From NCBI GenBank assembly GCA_964520585.1, contig CAZFOO010000003.1, positions 1-64,000 on the forward strand: a stretch of DNA of 64,000 bases, given 5' to 3'. The first letter of the stretch is position 1. Each line of letters opens with the position of its first letter. The notes beneath the pieces are model-generated. The model made no database searches, was not told where the DNA came from, and was given only the letters and a program-made list of their open reading frames with translations. Below are positions 1 to 8,913 of the stretch, piece by piece. The stretch is from PXAP01 sp964520585. Lineage in GTDB: Bacteria > Bacteroidota > Bacteroidia > Bacteroidales > PUMT01. Both the position numbers and the translations under genes were made by a program.

Positions 1-44
1 GACTAATACCACTCATCAATATTTACATTAAAATATTAATTATA

Positions 45-494
45 ATGGCCAGAGTGAGGGTTACAAAGCAATTTGATTTTGAAATGGCGCATGCGCTGTG
101 GAATTATGACGGTCCATGTAAGAATCTGCACGGTCATTCTTACAGGCTGTTTGTTACTGTGACCGGTCAGCCCGCCCATGAAAAGACCAACCCTAAAAAC
201 GGGATGGTAATAGATTTTGGCGACCTGAAAAAGATCGTCAATGAAACAGTTATTCATCGTTTCGATCATGCCACGGTCATAAGCCGTGATGTCCCTGAAT
301 CCTATTATAGTGATATGGGGGAGATGCTTGAGAAACTTCATATTTTAGACTATCAACCGACTTGTGAGAACATGATTGTCGATTTTGCCTCCCGGATAAA
401 AAAAAGACTTCCCCCAGAAGTTCAGTTGCATTCTCTTCGTCTTCAGGAAACTGCCACTTCCTGGGCAGAATGGATTGCCGCTGATAATATTTAA
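45..494 (+). CDS. queD: 6-carboxytetrahydropterin synthase family protein (QueD/PTPS)
   Basis: 149 aa, the usual length for the family. The enzyme converts dihydroneopterin triphosphate to 6-carboxytetrahydropterin, an early cytosolic step toward queuosine and other 7-deazapurines. The three zinc-binding histidines are visible: H16 in EMAHALW, and H29 and H31 in LHGHSY. C25 sits in the usual catalytic cysteine position. The downstream gene polA starts 10 bases after the stop, so the two are probably co-transcribed. No other queuosine genes are in the window. The family also includes pterin synthases with other products; the Cys-x3-HxH arrangement favours QueD. Confidence 0.9.
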   Translation: MARVRVTKQFDFEMAHALWNYDGPCKNLHGHSYRLFVTVTGQPAHEKTNPKNGMVIDFGDLKKIVNETVIHRFDHATVISRDVPESYYSDMGEMLEKLHILDYQPTCENMIVDFASRIKKRLPPEVQLHSLRLQETATSWAEWIAADNI

Positions 495-504
495 AAACTA
501 AACC

Positions 505-3282
505 ATGACATCAGAAAAGAAACTATTCCTGCTGGATGCATATGCATTGATATACCGTTCCTTTTATGCGTTCATTAAAAATCCCCGGTACAGTTCAAAA
601 GGTTTGAATACCTCTGCAATATTCGGATTTGTTAATACTCTTGATGAAGTACTCAAAAAGGAAAGTCCCACTCATATCGCTGTTGTGTTTGATCCCCCGA
701 CACCCACCTTCAGGCATGAAATGTTTGAGCCTTATAAAGCCCAGAGGGAAAAGACTCCGGAAGACATACTTAAATCCGTTCCCTGGATAAAGGAACTTTT
801 ATCGGCCTATAACATCACGGTACTTGAATTACCCGGTTATGAGGCTGATGATGTAATTGGCACTCTTGCCAAAAGGGCCGGGCAAAGATCATTTCAGACA
901 TATATGATGACGCCTGACAAGGATTTTTGTCAGCTGGTGTCTGATAATATATTCCTTTACAAGCCAAGACGATCGGGTAATGATGCCGAAGTATGGGACA
1001 CCGAAAAAGTGAAAAGCCATTACAGTATCACAGAGCCGCACCAGGTTATTGATATACTTGCGATCATGGGCGATGTATCTGATAATATCCCCGGGGTACC
1101 CGGTGTTGGAGAGGTAACGGCAAAAAAGATCATCTCCCGTTACGGTTCGGTTGAAAATGTACTTTCCTCTTTGCATGAATTCAAAGGAAAGCTTAAAGAG
1201 AATCTCGAAAAATCTGCCGGTGTACTTGAGCTTTCAAAAAAACTGGTTACAATAAAACTCGATGCCCCTGTCGAATTTGATGAATCTGCATTGCTTGTTA
1301 AGGAGCATGATCATGGAAAGATGGAAAGGCTGTTAGATGAGCTGGAATTCCGTACCACTGCCTCCAGGCTCCTTGCAGGAGCAGACAGAAAATCCGGAGG
1401 AACAGCAGTACAGGGATCACTGTTTGGTGATGATGCTGAGACACCCGGGAAACAGGTTAACGCCGGAATGCAGACTCTAAATACCAGCGATCATAAATAT
1501 CATATCGCCAGTGATTTTAAAGGCAGGGAAAAACTCATTGAAAATCTTTCCCGCCAGAAGGAGTTTTGCTTTGACACTGAAACCGACAGTCTTGATCCTC
1601 ATAACACACGTCTTGTTGGTATTGCTTTCTGCTTTAAGTCGCACGAAGCCTGGTATGTCCCTGTGCCGGAAAGCAGCAGCGAGGCCAGCCTTGTAGTGGA
1701 CCAGTTCAGAAAAGTGCTTGAAGATGAAAATATCCGGAAAATTGGTCAAAACATCAAATTTGATATCCTGGTCATGGCAGGATATGGTATAGATGTCAGG
1801 GGAGAATTATTTGATACTATGCTGGCGCATTATCTTTTACAGCCTGAAATGAGGCACAATTTAACTTTTCTTTCCGAAACATATCTTGGTTATTCCCCGG
1901 TTTCTATAGAAGAGCTCATAGGAAAAAAGGGAAAGAACCAGCGGAACATGCGCTCGGTAGAGCTTGAGACAATAAAGGAATATGCCTGCGAAGATGCCGA
2001 TCTTACCTGGCAGCTGAAGTATATACTTGAGAAGGAATTAAATGAGAAGGGGTTTAGCCTGCTCGCTTCAGGGATTGAGATGCCCCTGGTTAAAGTATTG
2101 GCCGGCATGGAGAAGGCAGGAGTTGCCCTGGATACCAATTCTCTTAAAGTTATCTCCGGCGAACTTACTGGTGAACTTGAGCAGATCGAAAAAGAGGTTT
2201 ATGAACTTGCCGGAACGGAATTCAATCTCTCTTCTCCCAAACAACTGGGTGATATTTTGTTCCGGAAAATGAAAATAGTTGACAATGCAAAGCTTACAAA
2301 GACCAGGCAATTTTCAACGAATGAAGAGGTGCTTGATAAACTGAGAGGGAAGCACCCGGTCATACCTAAGATACTTGAACACCGTGGATTAAAAAAGCTT
2401 CTATCAACCTATGTTGATGCACTGCCCAGACTTATTAATGACCGTACAGGCCGGATTCACACTTCTTTTAACCAGGCCGTTACTTCTACCGGACGTTTGA
2501 GCTCCACGAATCCAAATTTACAGAATATACCAATACGGGAAGAGCGGGGTCGCCTCATCAGAAAGGCATTTACTTCCCGTAATGAAGAACATGTATTGAT
2601 GGCAGCAGATTATTCCCAGATAGAACTCAGGCTTATGGCACATATGAGCGGTGACCAGGCCATGATTGAAGCATTCATTAACAATGAGGATATTCATGCC
2701 GCAACTGCCGCCAGGATCTTCTCCATCGAAAACAGCGAAGTTACCCGGGAGATGCGTTCAAAGGCAAAGACGGCCAATTTTGGCATAATATATGGCATTT
2801 CGGCGTTCGGATTGTCCCAGAGGCTTAATATACCCCGTGAAGAGGCAAAGCAACTCATTGATGGTTATTTCAGGTCTTATCCGCGTGTTAAAGAATATAT
2901 GGATAAATGTATTGCCGAGGCCAGGGACCGCGGTTTTGTGGTCACTATAAAAGGACGTAAACGGTATCTTCCCGATATAAATTCCCGTAATGCGGTTGTG
3001 CGCGGCAATGCCGAAAGGAATGCCATCAATGCACCTATACAGGGATCGGCAGCCGACATTATTAAAATGGCCATGATCAGGATCCATGAAGAGCTGGTAA
3101 AGAGAAATATGAAAACCGCCATGATCCTTCAGGTACATGATGAACTGGTATTCGATGTTTATAAACCCGAACTTGATGAACTGAGGGAATTTGTGGTAGA
3201 TGCAATGCAATCTGTGGTATCATTATCAGTCCCCCTAACTGTGGATGCCGGAACCGGATCAAACTGGCTGGATGCGCATTAG
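505..3282 (+). CDS. polA: DNA polymerase I
   Basis: 925 aa with all three PolA domains. The N-terminal 5'-3' exonuclease (about 1-290) carries the acidic motifs of flap nucleases. The 3'-5' proofreading domain (about 330-520) looks active: DTETD with D357/E359, NIKFD, and YACEDAD. The polymerase domain (about 560-925) has motif A DYSQIELR (D702), the O-helix motif B RSKAKTANFGIIYG, and motif C QVHDELVFD (D879). It fills gaps and removes RNA primers in replication and repair. The intact proofreading domain is worth noting because many bacterial PolA proteins have lost it. It follows queD by 10 bases. Confidence 0.97.
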   Translation: MTSEKKLFLLDAYALIYRSFYAFIKNPRYSSKGLNTSAIFGFVNTLDEVLKKESPTHIAVVFDPPTPTFRHEMFEPYKAQREKTPEDILKSVPWIKELLSAYNITVLELPGYEADDVIGTLAKRAGQRSFQTYMMTPDKDFCQLVSDNIFLYKPRRSGNDAEVWDTEKVKSHYSITEPHQVIDILAIMGDVSDNIPGVPGVGEVTAKKIISRYGSVENVLSSLHEFKGKLKENLEKSAGVLELSKKLVTIKLDAPVEFDESALLVKEHDHGKMERLLDELEFRTTASRLLAGADRKSGGTAVQGSLFGDDAETPGKQVNAGMQTLNTSDHKYHIASDFKGREKLIENLSRQKEFCFDTETDSLDPHNTRLVGIAFCFKSHEAWYVPVPESSSEASLVVDQFRKVLEDENIRKIGQNIKFDILVMAGYGIDVRGELFDTMLAHYLLQPEMRHNLTFLSETYLGYSPVSIEELIGKKGKNQRNMRSVELETIKEYACEDADLTWQLKYILEKELNEKGFSLLASGIEMPLVKVLAGMEKAGVALDTNSLKVISGELTGELEQIEKEVYELAGTEFNLSSPKQLGDILFRKMKIVDNAKLTKTRQFSTNEEVLDKLRGKHPVIPKILEHRGLKKLLSTYVDALPRLINDRTGRIHTSFNQAVTSTGRLSSTNPNLQNIPIREERGRLIRKAFTSRNEEHVLMAADYSQIELRLMAHMSGDQAMIEAFINNEDIHAATAARIFSIENSEVTREMRSKAKTANFGIIYGISAFGLSQRLNIPREEAKQLIDGYFRSYPRVKEYMDKCIAEARDRGFVVTIKGRKRYLPDINSRNAVVRGNAERNAINAPIQGSAADIIKMAMIRIHEELVKRNMKTAMILQVHDELVFDVYKPELDELREFVVDAMQSVVSLSVPLTVDAGTGSNWLDAH

Positions 3283-3468
3283 GGTAAATGGTTAAGGTTA
3301 ATTTTTCTTTTTTTAGCTGGTCAGGTTTTTATCCCGGAAGCTGATGATAATATCCAGATTATTCAGGTTCAATAAAATAATTTTAAATCACCTGTGCCTT
3401 TAAGGCAAAGCTCCGTTAGCAGAATACCGCGAGGGATTACGCTGGTTTCAAAGATTAAGTGACTGATT

Positions 3469-4131
3469 TTATGTTTTTGAAATGGTATTAACCACCTTCT
3501 GAGTATTAAGTGATTTTTTCAGTGTCTTCCTCAATTGATATATTGTATGGTCTTCCCTTAGCAACCGGGATCCAAGAAGTACTCTGTATCTTACTTCTGC
3601 CTTATTCCTGAAATCTTTTGGCCTGAAGATGCTCCGGAACAGATTGCCTTCTCCCAAAAGTAGTGTCATAAGCATTGTTGATCTGTCCCATTTCCTCCCG
3701 TACACCAGTATTCTTTCAAGTTTTGTAATTCCGGGTTTGAGAATATCGTAATTTCTGACCCTGTATCTATTACCTGTTTTCCATAAAAGAAATCGAATAT
3801 CCTCTTTTTCCAGGTAATTGTGTTCTGTCATAAGGGCCATCTGTTTCTTATAGATGGCTGGTGCTTTCAGGGGAACAAGCACTTGCAGTCTAATAAGTTT
3901 TTTTCCTGACAGAGGAACCAGCATCAGAATGATATCATCTAACACAGGATCCCCTGTTTCCTCCGCCCTGCACCAAAGTTTCCCGTCTTTCACCGAGACA
4001 ATACTTTTTTCTGCAAGCTGAAACATACATGCATAGAATAACAGATACCTGACAATTGTAATATTTGAAGCGCGGCGCCTGTCAGGCCATAAGAAATGCA
4101 TTATTATCTTTTCTTTGTATTCCGGTTGCAT
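3469..4131 (-). CDS. GOLPH3/VPS74-like (GPP34 family) protein
   Basis: 220 aa, the length of the GPP34 domain. The motif TGDPVLDDIILML (about residues 60-72) matches the conserved TGD-x-LLDE region of GOLPH3, and the later run LKPGITKLERILVYG followed by a helical stretch with LLLGEGNLFRSIF fits the second half of that fold. Eukaryotic members bind phosphatidylinositol-4-phosphate on Golgi membranes; bacterial members are mostly uncharacterised. The start codon abuts the stop of the upstream ribbon-helix-helix gene, so the two should be translated together, and an SPFH protein lies just upstream. The assignment rests on motif recall, not on a profile search. Confidence 0.6.
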   Translation of the reverse strand: MQPEYKEKIIMHFLWPDRRRASNITIVRYLLFYACMFQLAEKSIVSVKDGKLWCRAEETGDPVLDDIILMLVPLSGKKLIRLQVLVPLKAPAIYKKQMALMTEHNYLEKEDIRFLLWKTGNRYRVRNYDILKPGITKLERILVYGRKWDRSTMLMTLLLGEGNLFRSIFRPKDFRNKAEVRYRVLLGSRLLREDHTIYQLRKTLKKSLNTQKVVNTISKT

Positions 4132-4323
4132 CTAGTTATTGTTTTTAGGTTTATCCGGGTTTTCTTTGTTCGTGTTTTCCATTCTTCCTGCTTCTCTGAG
4201 GGCGCGATTCAATATCCATTCTATCTGGCCGTTAACACTCCTGAATTCATCAGCTGACCATTTTTCAAGTGCATCCATCATCTCCGGTCTCAATCTCAAT
4301 ACAAAAGGCTTCTTTTTCGGCAT
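4132..4323 (-). CDS. Arc-type ribbon-helix-helix DNA-binding protein
   Basis: 63 aa. Residues about 6-45 follow the Arc/MetJ pattern: a short strand (FVLRLRPEM), helix, turn, then the helix GQIEWILNRALREA. The tail is rich in Asn, Lys and Pro and probably disordered. Such proteins bind operators as dimers. It lies between an SPFH gene (123 bases upstream) and the GPP34-like gene, whose start codon follows this stop without a gap. I infer a local autoregulator of the cluster. An antitoxin role is possible but there is no recognisable toxin next to it. Confidence 0.75.
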   Translation of the reverse strand: MPKKKPFVLRLRPEMMDALEKWSADEFRSVNGQIEWILNRALREAGRMENTNKENPDKPKNNN

Positions 4324-4446
4324 AAAATATTTTAAAGGTAGTTTGCTTTCTTTTTATCGACATACAACATGCAGTTTGTTATCTCAAGTATGCGGTAATT
4401 TAGTGTCAGGGAGTTTCTTTGCTGATTTCAGGTTATTTTAGGGCGT

Positions 4447-5298
4447 TTATTGGTACAATGATCCTGTGTTGATTACCGGACTCACATCCTTATCCGAACA
4501 TAATACCACCATCAGGTTGCTTACCATTGTTGCCTTCTTTTCTTCATCCAGATCAACAATTTCCTTTTCAGAAAGTTTTGCCAGTGCCATATCTACCAGG
4601 CTAACAGCGCCTTCAACTATCTTCTGTCTCGCAGCAACAACTGCAGCCGCTTGTTGCCTGCGCAACATGGCTCCTGCAATTTCCGAGGCGTAGGCAAGAT
4701 ATGCTATTCTTGCTTCCATAACATGAATGCCTGCAATATGCAATCTTTCCTTCAATTCTTTTTCAAGTTCAGAGTTAACCTCTTCTCCACCCGATCTCAG
4801 GCATAAGTCTGCCTCTTCATCATCAAAATCATCATAAGGATATACGCCTGCAAGCTTTCTTATTGCCGCCTCACTTTGAATATCCACAAATCTTAAGTAG
4901 TCATCCACTTCAAATGCTGCCTTGAAAGTATTTTCAACTTTCCACACTAATACAATGCCAATAATTACCGGATTGCCTTGTTTATCGTTTACTTTGATCG
5001 GTTCACTATTCAGGTTTCTTGCCCGCAGAGAAATCTTTTTTCTTAAATAAAACGGGTTTATCCAATAAAATCCATTACGTTTAATGGTGCCTGAATATTT
5101 GCCAAATAGCACAAGTACGGCAGATTCATTAGGATTAACAATCATAAGTCCCATCCAGCAGAGAGGATCAGCGATGAGCAGCAGTAACCACCAAGGATTG
5201 ATGTATATGGCCATTAAAATTGGACCTAAAAAAAATACAATTGCAAAAAACAATCCGGCATATCCCAGATAGGGAGACATCAATTTTTCTTTTTCCAT
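4447..5298 (-). CDS. SPFH/Band 7 domain membrane protein
   Basis: 283 aa. Two closely spaced hydrophobic segments (about residues 10-30 and 33-50) anchor it, followed by an SPFH core (about 55-240) beginning with NPNESAVLVLFGKYSGTI and containing the typical LRLHIAGIHVMEARI-like strand region and an Ala/Arg-rich helix (MLRRQQAAAVVAARQ). SPFH proteins (stomatin, prohibitin, flotillin and HflK/C relatives) form membrane-bound rings that organise microdomains and associated proteases. It is the first gene of a three-gene minus-strand cluster with an RHH protein and a GOLPH3-like protein, suggesting a membrane-organising job. No partner protease of the NfeD type is present. Confidence 0.85.
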   Translation of the reverse strand: MEKEKLMSPYLGYAGLFFAIVFFLGPILMAIYINPWWLLLLIADPLCWMGLMIVNPNESAVLVLFGKYSGTIKRNGFYWINPFYLRKKISLRARNLNSEPIKVNDKQGNPVIIGIVLVWKVENTFKAAFEVDDYLRFVDIQSEAAIRKLAGVYPYDDFDDEEADLCLRSGGEEVNSELEKELKERLHIAGIHVMEARIAYLAYASEIAGAMLRRQQAAAVVAARQKIVEGAVSLVDMALAKLSEKEIVDLDEEKKATMVSNLMVVLCSDKDVSPVINTGSLYQ

Positions 5299-5539
5299 AG
5301 CTATTAATATTATAGTGATATTAAAATGATATCACAATATTATTATTTATATTTAATATATCCAAATTTTTACAGGATTATTTTCATGGTACTTGATGCT
5401 AAGCTGCAGCATCATATATGCCAGCCGGCAATATGCTGTCAGTATTCTGACATGTCTGGTTTGTAAGGATCCTTTTTTATCCCTGCCAATATCTCCCATT
5501 TCACAGTTATTAATTCTTAGAAATCCGGGTTGTTTTGGT

Positions 5540-5547
5540 TATTTTTG
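5540..5547 (+). promoter_or_regulatory. Candidate promoter -7 element upstream of the SUI1-like gene
   Basis: TATTTTTG matches the Bacteroidota -7 consensus TAnnTTTG and lies 20 to 40 bases before the possible ATG starts of the next gene. The -33 element is not clear. Confidence 0.4.
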
Positions 5548-5585
5548 CTAAAGTGTAATTATTGATCATGCATCTATTTTCATTT

Positions 5586-5933
5586 ATGGCCAAAAAAGGA
5601 AAAGGCAAAAAGGGCGGAATGGTCTATTCAACAGATCCTGATTTTAATTTTCAGGCTGATGATCACGAAGAGCAGCTAACACCACCTCCTCAGCAGCAAA
5701 ATCTTAAAGTATGGCTGGACAGGAAGAAAAGAAAGGGCAAGGTAGTTACCCTGGTCACCGGCTTCACCGGCAATGATAATGATCTGGCAGAACTCGGTAA
5801 AATGCTTAAGAGTAGATTGGGGACCGGTGGATCGGCCAAGGATGGTGAAATTATCATTCAGGGTGATTTCCGTGATAAAGTTATTGAGATATTAAATAGT
5901 GCCGGTTACAAGGCAAAAAAAGCCGGGGGGTGA
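5586..5933 (+). CDS. SUI1/eIF1-related translation factor (YciH family)
   Basis: 115 aa from the chosen ATG. The C-terminal half is the SUI1 fold: KGKVVTLVTGFTGNDNDLAELGKMLKSRLGTGGSAKDGEIIIQGDFRDKVIEIL region, with the characteristic LK-x3-GTGGS-x-KDG-x-I-x-IQGD signature. A Lys/Gly-rich N-terminus follows the start. I prefer the ATG at 5586 because it begins MAKKGKGKK as in relatives; an in-frame ATG at 5568 and a TTG at 5562 would add a few hydrophobic residues. Bacterial YciH can modulate start-codon selection in vitro, but its cellular role is unsettled. It stands alone on the plus strand. Confidence 0.85.
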   Translation: MAKKGKGKKGGMVYSTDPDFNFQADDHEEQLTPPPQQQNLKVWLDRKKRKGKVVTLVTGFTGNDNDLAELGKMLKSRLGTGGSAKDGEIIIQGDFRDKVIEILNSAGYKAKKAGG

Positions 5934-6007
5934 CCATTGTTCACCCGGTATTCTTGTGCAGATAGATATTTATTAATCCACAACGGTGAACTTACAATAC
6001 TGGGCTT

Positions 6008-8899
6008 GTGTTTAAATTTTTGTTTTCAGGGAAAAAATTCAGGTATGGTCTGTTAATGATCATTTTGTTTATTGCTCCTTCTAATCTTTCCGGTCAGTTT
6101 TATATCACGGGCCAATCTCCTGCATCCCTAAAATGGCGACAGCTTAATACAGGTAATTTCAAACTTATTTATCCGGAGACATTTGAAGGGAGGGGACTTG
6201 AACTTGGCGGCATACTGGAAGATGCGTGGCAGTTAACAGGCTACAGCCTCGATCATCAGCCTGCACTGGTCCCCGTCATTGTTCATAACCACAATTCAAG
6301 GGCTAACGGTTTGGTGGTATGGGCACCAAAGAGAATGGAATTATATACCACTGCACCACAGTCCGGTATGGGGGGCCATTGGCTAACCCGTCTTACAGTC
6401 CACGAACAACGTCACGTAGTGCAGATTGATAAACTGGACCAGGGGATAACAGGCATCTTTTCATGGATTCTGGGTGAACAGGCTATTGGTGCTACTGCGG
6501 GACGTCTGCCATTGTGGTTCCTTGAAGGTGATGCTGTAGTTTCTGAGACAGTTCTCACCTTGTCTGGAAGAGGTAGGGCTTCTTCATTTAATATGCCGCT
6601 CAGGGCGCTTCTTTCAGGCGGGAAAGAATTGTACGGTTATGACAAGTTCCTTCACGGTTCATTTAAAGATTATGTTCCCGATCATTACAAGTATGGATAC
6701 CAGATAGTTTCTTCACTGAGGGAGGAATATGGCGCTTCGGTCTGGGAAAACGCTCTCAATTTCGTGGCCCGCCGTCCCTATTATATATCGCCTTTTACCA
6801 GGTCTTTAAAAAAAGATACCGGAAAAAGCATCGATATGCTGCACCAGGAAGTTTTTGCCCGTATAGCCGGTGAATGGGGTACTTTATATGACCGGCATAC
6901 CACCGGCAGCCATAAAATAATTAACCGGCGTGAGGAAAGACTGTATCATAGCTACAGATATCCTGTTTGGTCCGGTGATACTGCAATTATTGCCTTGAAA
7001 ACAGGCATCGCGCAGGTGGATGAGATAGTGATAATGGATCTTAATGGTGAGGAGGATAATCTTTTTTATCCGGGACCCCTGTCTTCTCCTACTTTAACAG
7101 TTTCAGGCAGCCGTATTGCATGGTCGGAATTCAGGCCTGATGTTCGCTGGGGTCTCAGTCAGTATTCTGTTATCAGGGTTATTGATATAAAATCCGGTGA
7201 ATTGCGGACTGTCAGTTCCAAAAGCCGGTATTTTTCACCGGTGTTTGAACCGCGCGGACTATTTATGGCTGTTGTAGAAGTCGATCCTGCAAACCGTAGT
7301 TTCATAGTATTGCTGAATTCTGTTACCGGTGAGGTGGCAGCTAAATTTCCGTCGTTTGAAGGGAAAGACCTGATTCAGCCAAACTTTTCTCCCGATGGCA
7401 GCGAGATACTGGTTACTGCTGTTTGCAAAGAGGGAAATTCCATACTTTCTCTCGATGTTAACACGGGTGAATGGAACGAAATTACCTCCCCTTCGCATGT
7501 GAACATATCAGGAGTTTTTCCTTGTGGACAACTTGTGTGTTTTAATGCCGACATGCAGGGTATAGATAATATTTTTGCCACAGACAGGCAGGATGGGTCT
7601 TTATATCAGCTTACTTCATCTGCATTCGGAGCATTTAACGGTGGACTTTCTCCCCGGGGAAACATGCTGGCCTGGTCGGATTATTCTGAAGAAGGGTTTG
7701 ATCTTGCCGTTTCACAATTTGACCCCGGGAAATTAAATGTTTTCGATGGCGATTCTTTTACCAGGGAAGAACTTCTAAAAACGCTGGTTTCCCAGGAAAA
7801 GGGAATTATTGTGAATAAAGATCAGGACACTCTTGCCCTGAACTCAAAACCCTACCGTAAAGGCCTGAACCTTTTCCGGTTTCATAGCTGGGCCCCTTTC
7901 TATTTTGATTACAGCCAGTTAAGCATTGAGCAACTTTCAGTTTATCCCGGACTGTCACTGATTTCACAGAACCTGCTTAATACTGCAAATACCTTTCTTG
8001 GTTATTCATACAAAAATGGACGTCATGTGGCTCATGGGGACTTTGTATATAAGGGTTTGTACCCCGTTATTGAAGCCGGATTCGATTATGGTGACGAACC
8101 TGTGGCGTTCATGGGCCGAGACAGTATCGGTCCACAACACACTCCCGGGAATAATCACCTGAATATGAGGGGAGCGGTCTATATCCCACTGGATCTATCT
8201 TCGGGGCGTTTTATAGCAGGAGCCGAGCCACGTTTACATGTCAGCTATAATAATTCACTCTACCATTATGATCGTGAAAATGAATATAAACGGGGAATGA
8301 CGACTATCTCTTCAAGGTTCCGGGCATACCGTTATGCCAGGATGAGCCTGAGGGATCTGGCGCCGCGATGGGGACAGGTTTTCAGGTGGCAGCGGCGCAG
8401 TGCGCCTTTTGAATCTGAAAATCTTGGTGTAATTAATGCTGCAGAGCTTACCCTCTATTTTCCCGGATTGTTTTCTCATCACAGTCTGAAGCTTGATGCT
8501 GCCATTCAGAGGCAGGATCCGGTTAAGTACTATTACTCCGGACTGGTTGACTTTCCGCGCGGATATCCCCAGGAAGCCAGCGAACAGCTGCAAGTACTGA
8601 AAAGCGGTTACTCTTTTCCCTTTCTCTATCCTGATCTGGCTGTTGACGGAATATTATATCTAAAAAGGCTCCATGGTGATTTGTTTGCCGATTTTGGCTC
8701 AAACCGGATACATGTTGCCGATAATGAGGCCGGGGGACTTAAACTGAATGAAGAGAGGCTGTTTTCCTGGGGTGGTGGAATAACCGCAAATTTTCACGTG
8801 CTGCGAATGCTGTTTCCAATTAATATGCGCGCAGGGGTTGCGCATCTTCCTTACAGGAATGAATTTATTCCCCTGTTCTCACTGGGCATTGATTATTGA
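6008..8899 (+). CDS. Secreted HExxH metallopeptidase-like protein with beta-propeller and C-terminal barrel-like region
   Basis: 963 aa from a GTG start, with a signal peptide ending near residue 29 (SNLSGQ). About residues 35-290 form a peptidase-MA-like domain: HEQRH at 132-136 is a true HExxH zinc motif, and WFLEGDA at 170-176 supplies the usual downstream Glu ligand. Residues about 310-600 contain TolB/PD40-like beta-propeller blades (NFSPDGSEILV, GLSPRGNMLAWSD). The last 350 residues are rich in aromatic beta-strands ending in FSLGIDY, as in outer membrane barrels. I infer a cell-surface or outer membrane peptidase; the substrate is unknown. It is monocistronic and convergent with the next gene. 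Confidence 0.75.
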   Translation: MFKFLFSGKKFRYGLLMIILFIAPSNLSGQFYITGQSPASLKWRQLNTGNFKLIYPETFEGRGLELGGILEDAWQLTGYSLDHQPALVPVIVHNHNSRANGLVVWAPKRMELYTTAPQSGMGGHWLTRLTVHEQRHVVQIDKLDQGITGIFSWILGEQAIGATAGRLPLWFLEGDAVVSETVLTLSGRGRASSFNMPLRALLSGGKELYGYDKFLHGSFKDYVPDHYKYGYQIVSSLREEYGASVWENALNFVARRPYYISPFTRSLKKDTGKSIDMLHQEVFARIAGEWGTLYDRHTTGSHKIINRREERLYHSYRYPVWSGDTAIIALKTGIAQVDEIVIMDLNGEEDNLFYPGPLSSPTLTVSGSRIAWSEFRPDVRWGLSQYSVIRVIDIKSGELRTVSSKSRYFSPVFEPRGLFMAVVEVDPANRSFIVLLNSVTGEVAAKFPSFEGKDLIQPNFSPDGSEILVTAVCKEGNSILSLDVNTGEWNEITSPSHVNISGVFPCGQLVCFNADMQGIDNIFATDRQDGSLYQLTSSAFGAFNGGLSPRGNMLAWSDYSEEGFDLAVSQFDPGKLNVFDGDSFTREELLKTLVSQEKGIIVNKDQDTLALNSKPYRKGLNLFRFHSWAPFYFDYSQLSIEQLSVYPGLSLISQNLLNTANTFLGYSYKNGRHVAHGDFVYKGLYPVIEAGFDYGDEPVAFMGRDSIGPQHTPGNNHLNMRGAVYIPLDLSSGRFIAGAEPRLHVSYNNSLYHYDRENEYKRGMTTISSRFRAYRYARMSLRDLAPRWGQVFRWQRRSAPFESENLGVINAAELTLYFPGLFSHHSLKLDAAIQRQDPVKYYYSGLVDFPRGYPQEASEQLQVLKSGYSFPFLYPDLAVDGILYLKRLHGDLFADFGSNRIHVADNEAGGLKLNEERLFSWGGGITANFHVLRMLFPINMRAGVAHLPYRNEFIPLFSLGIDY

Positions 8900-8913
8900 T
8901 CTTTCCCGCTCTG

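Noticed and set aside
3395..3440. Palindrome GCCTTTAAGGC after polA as terminator
   Set aside because: The stem is very short with no T-run, so termination is not supported.
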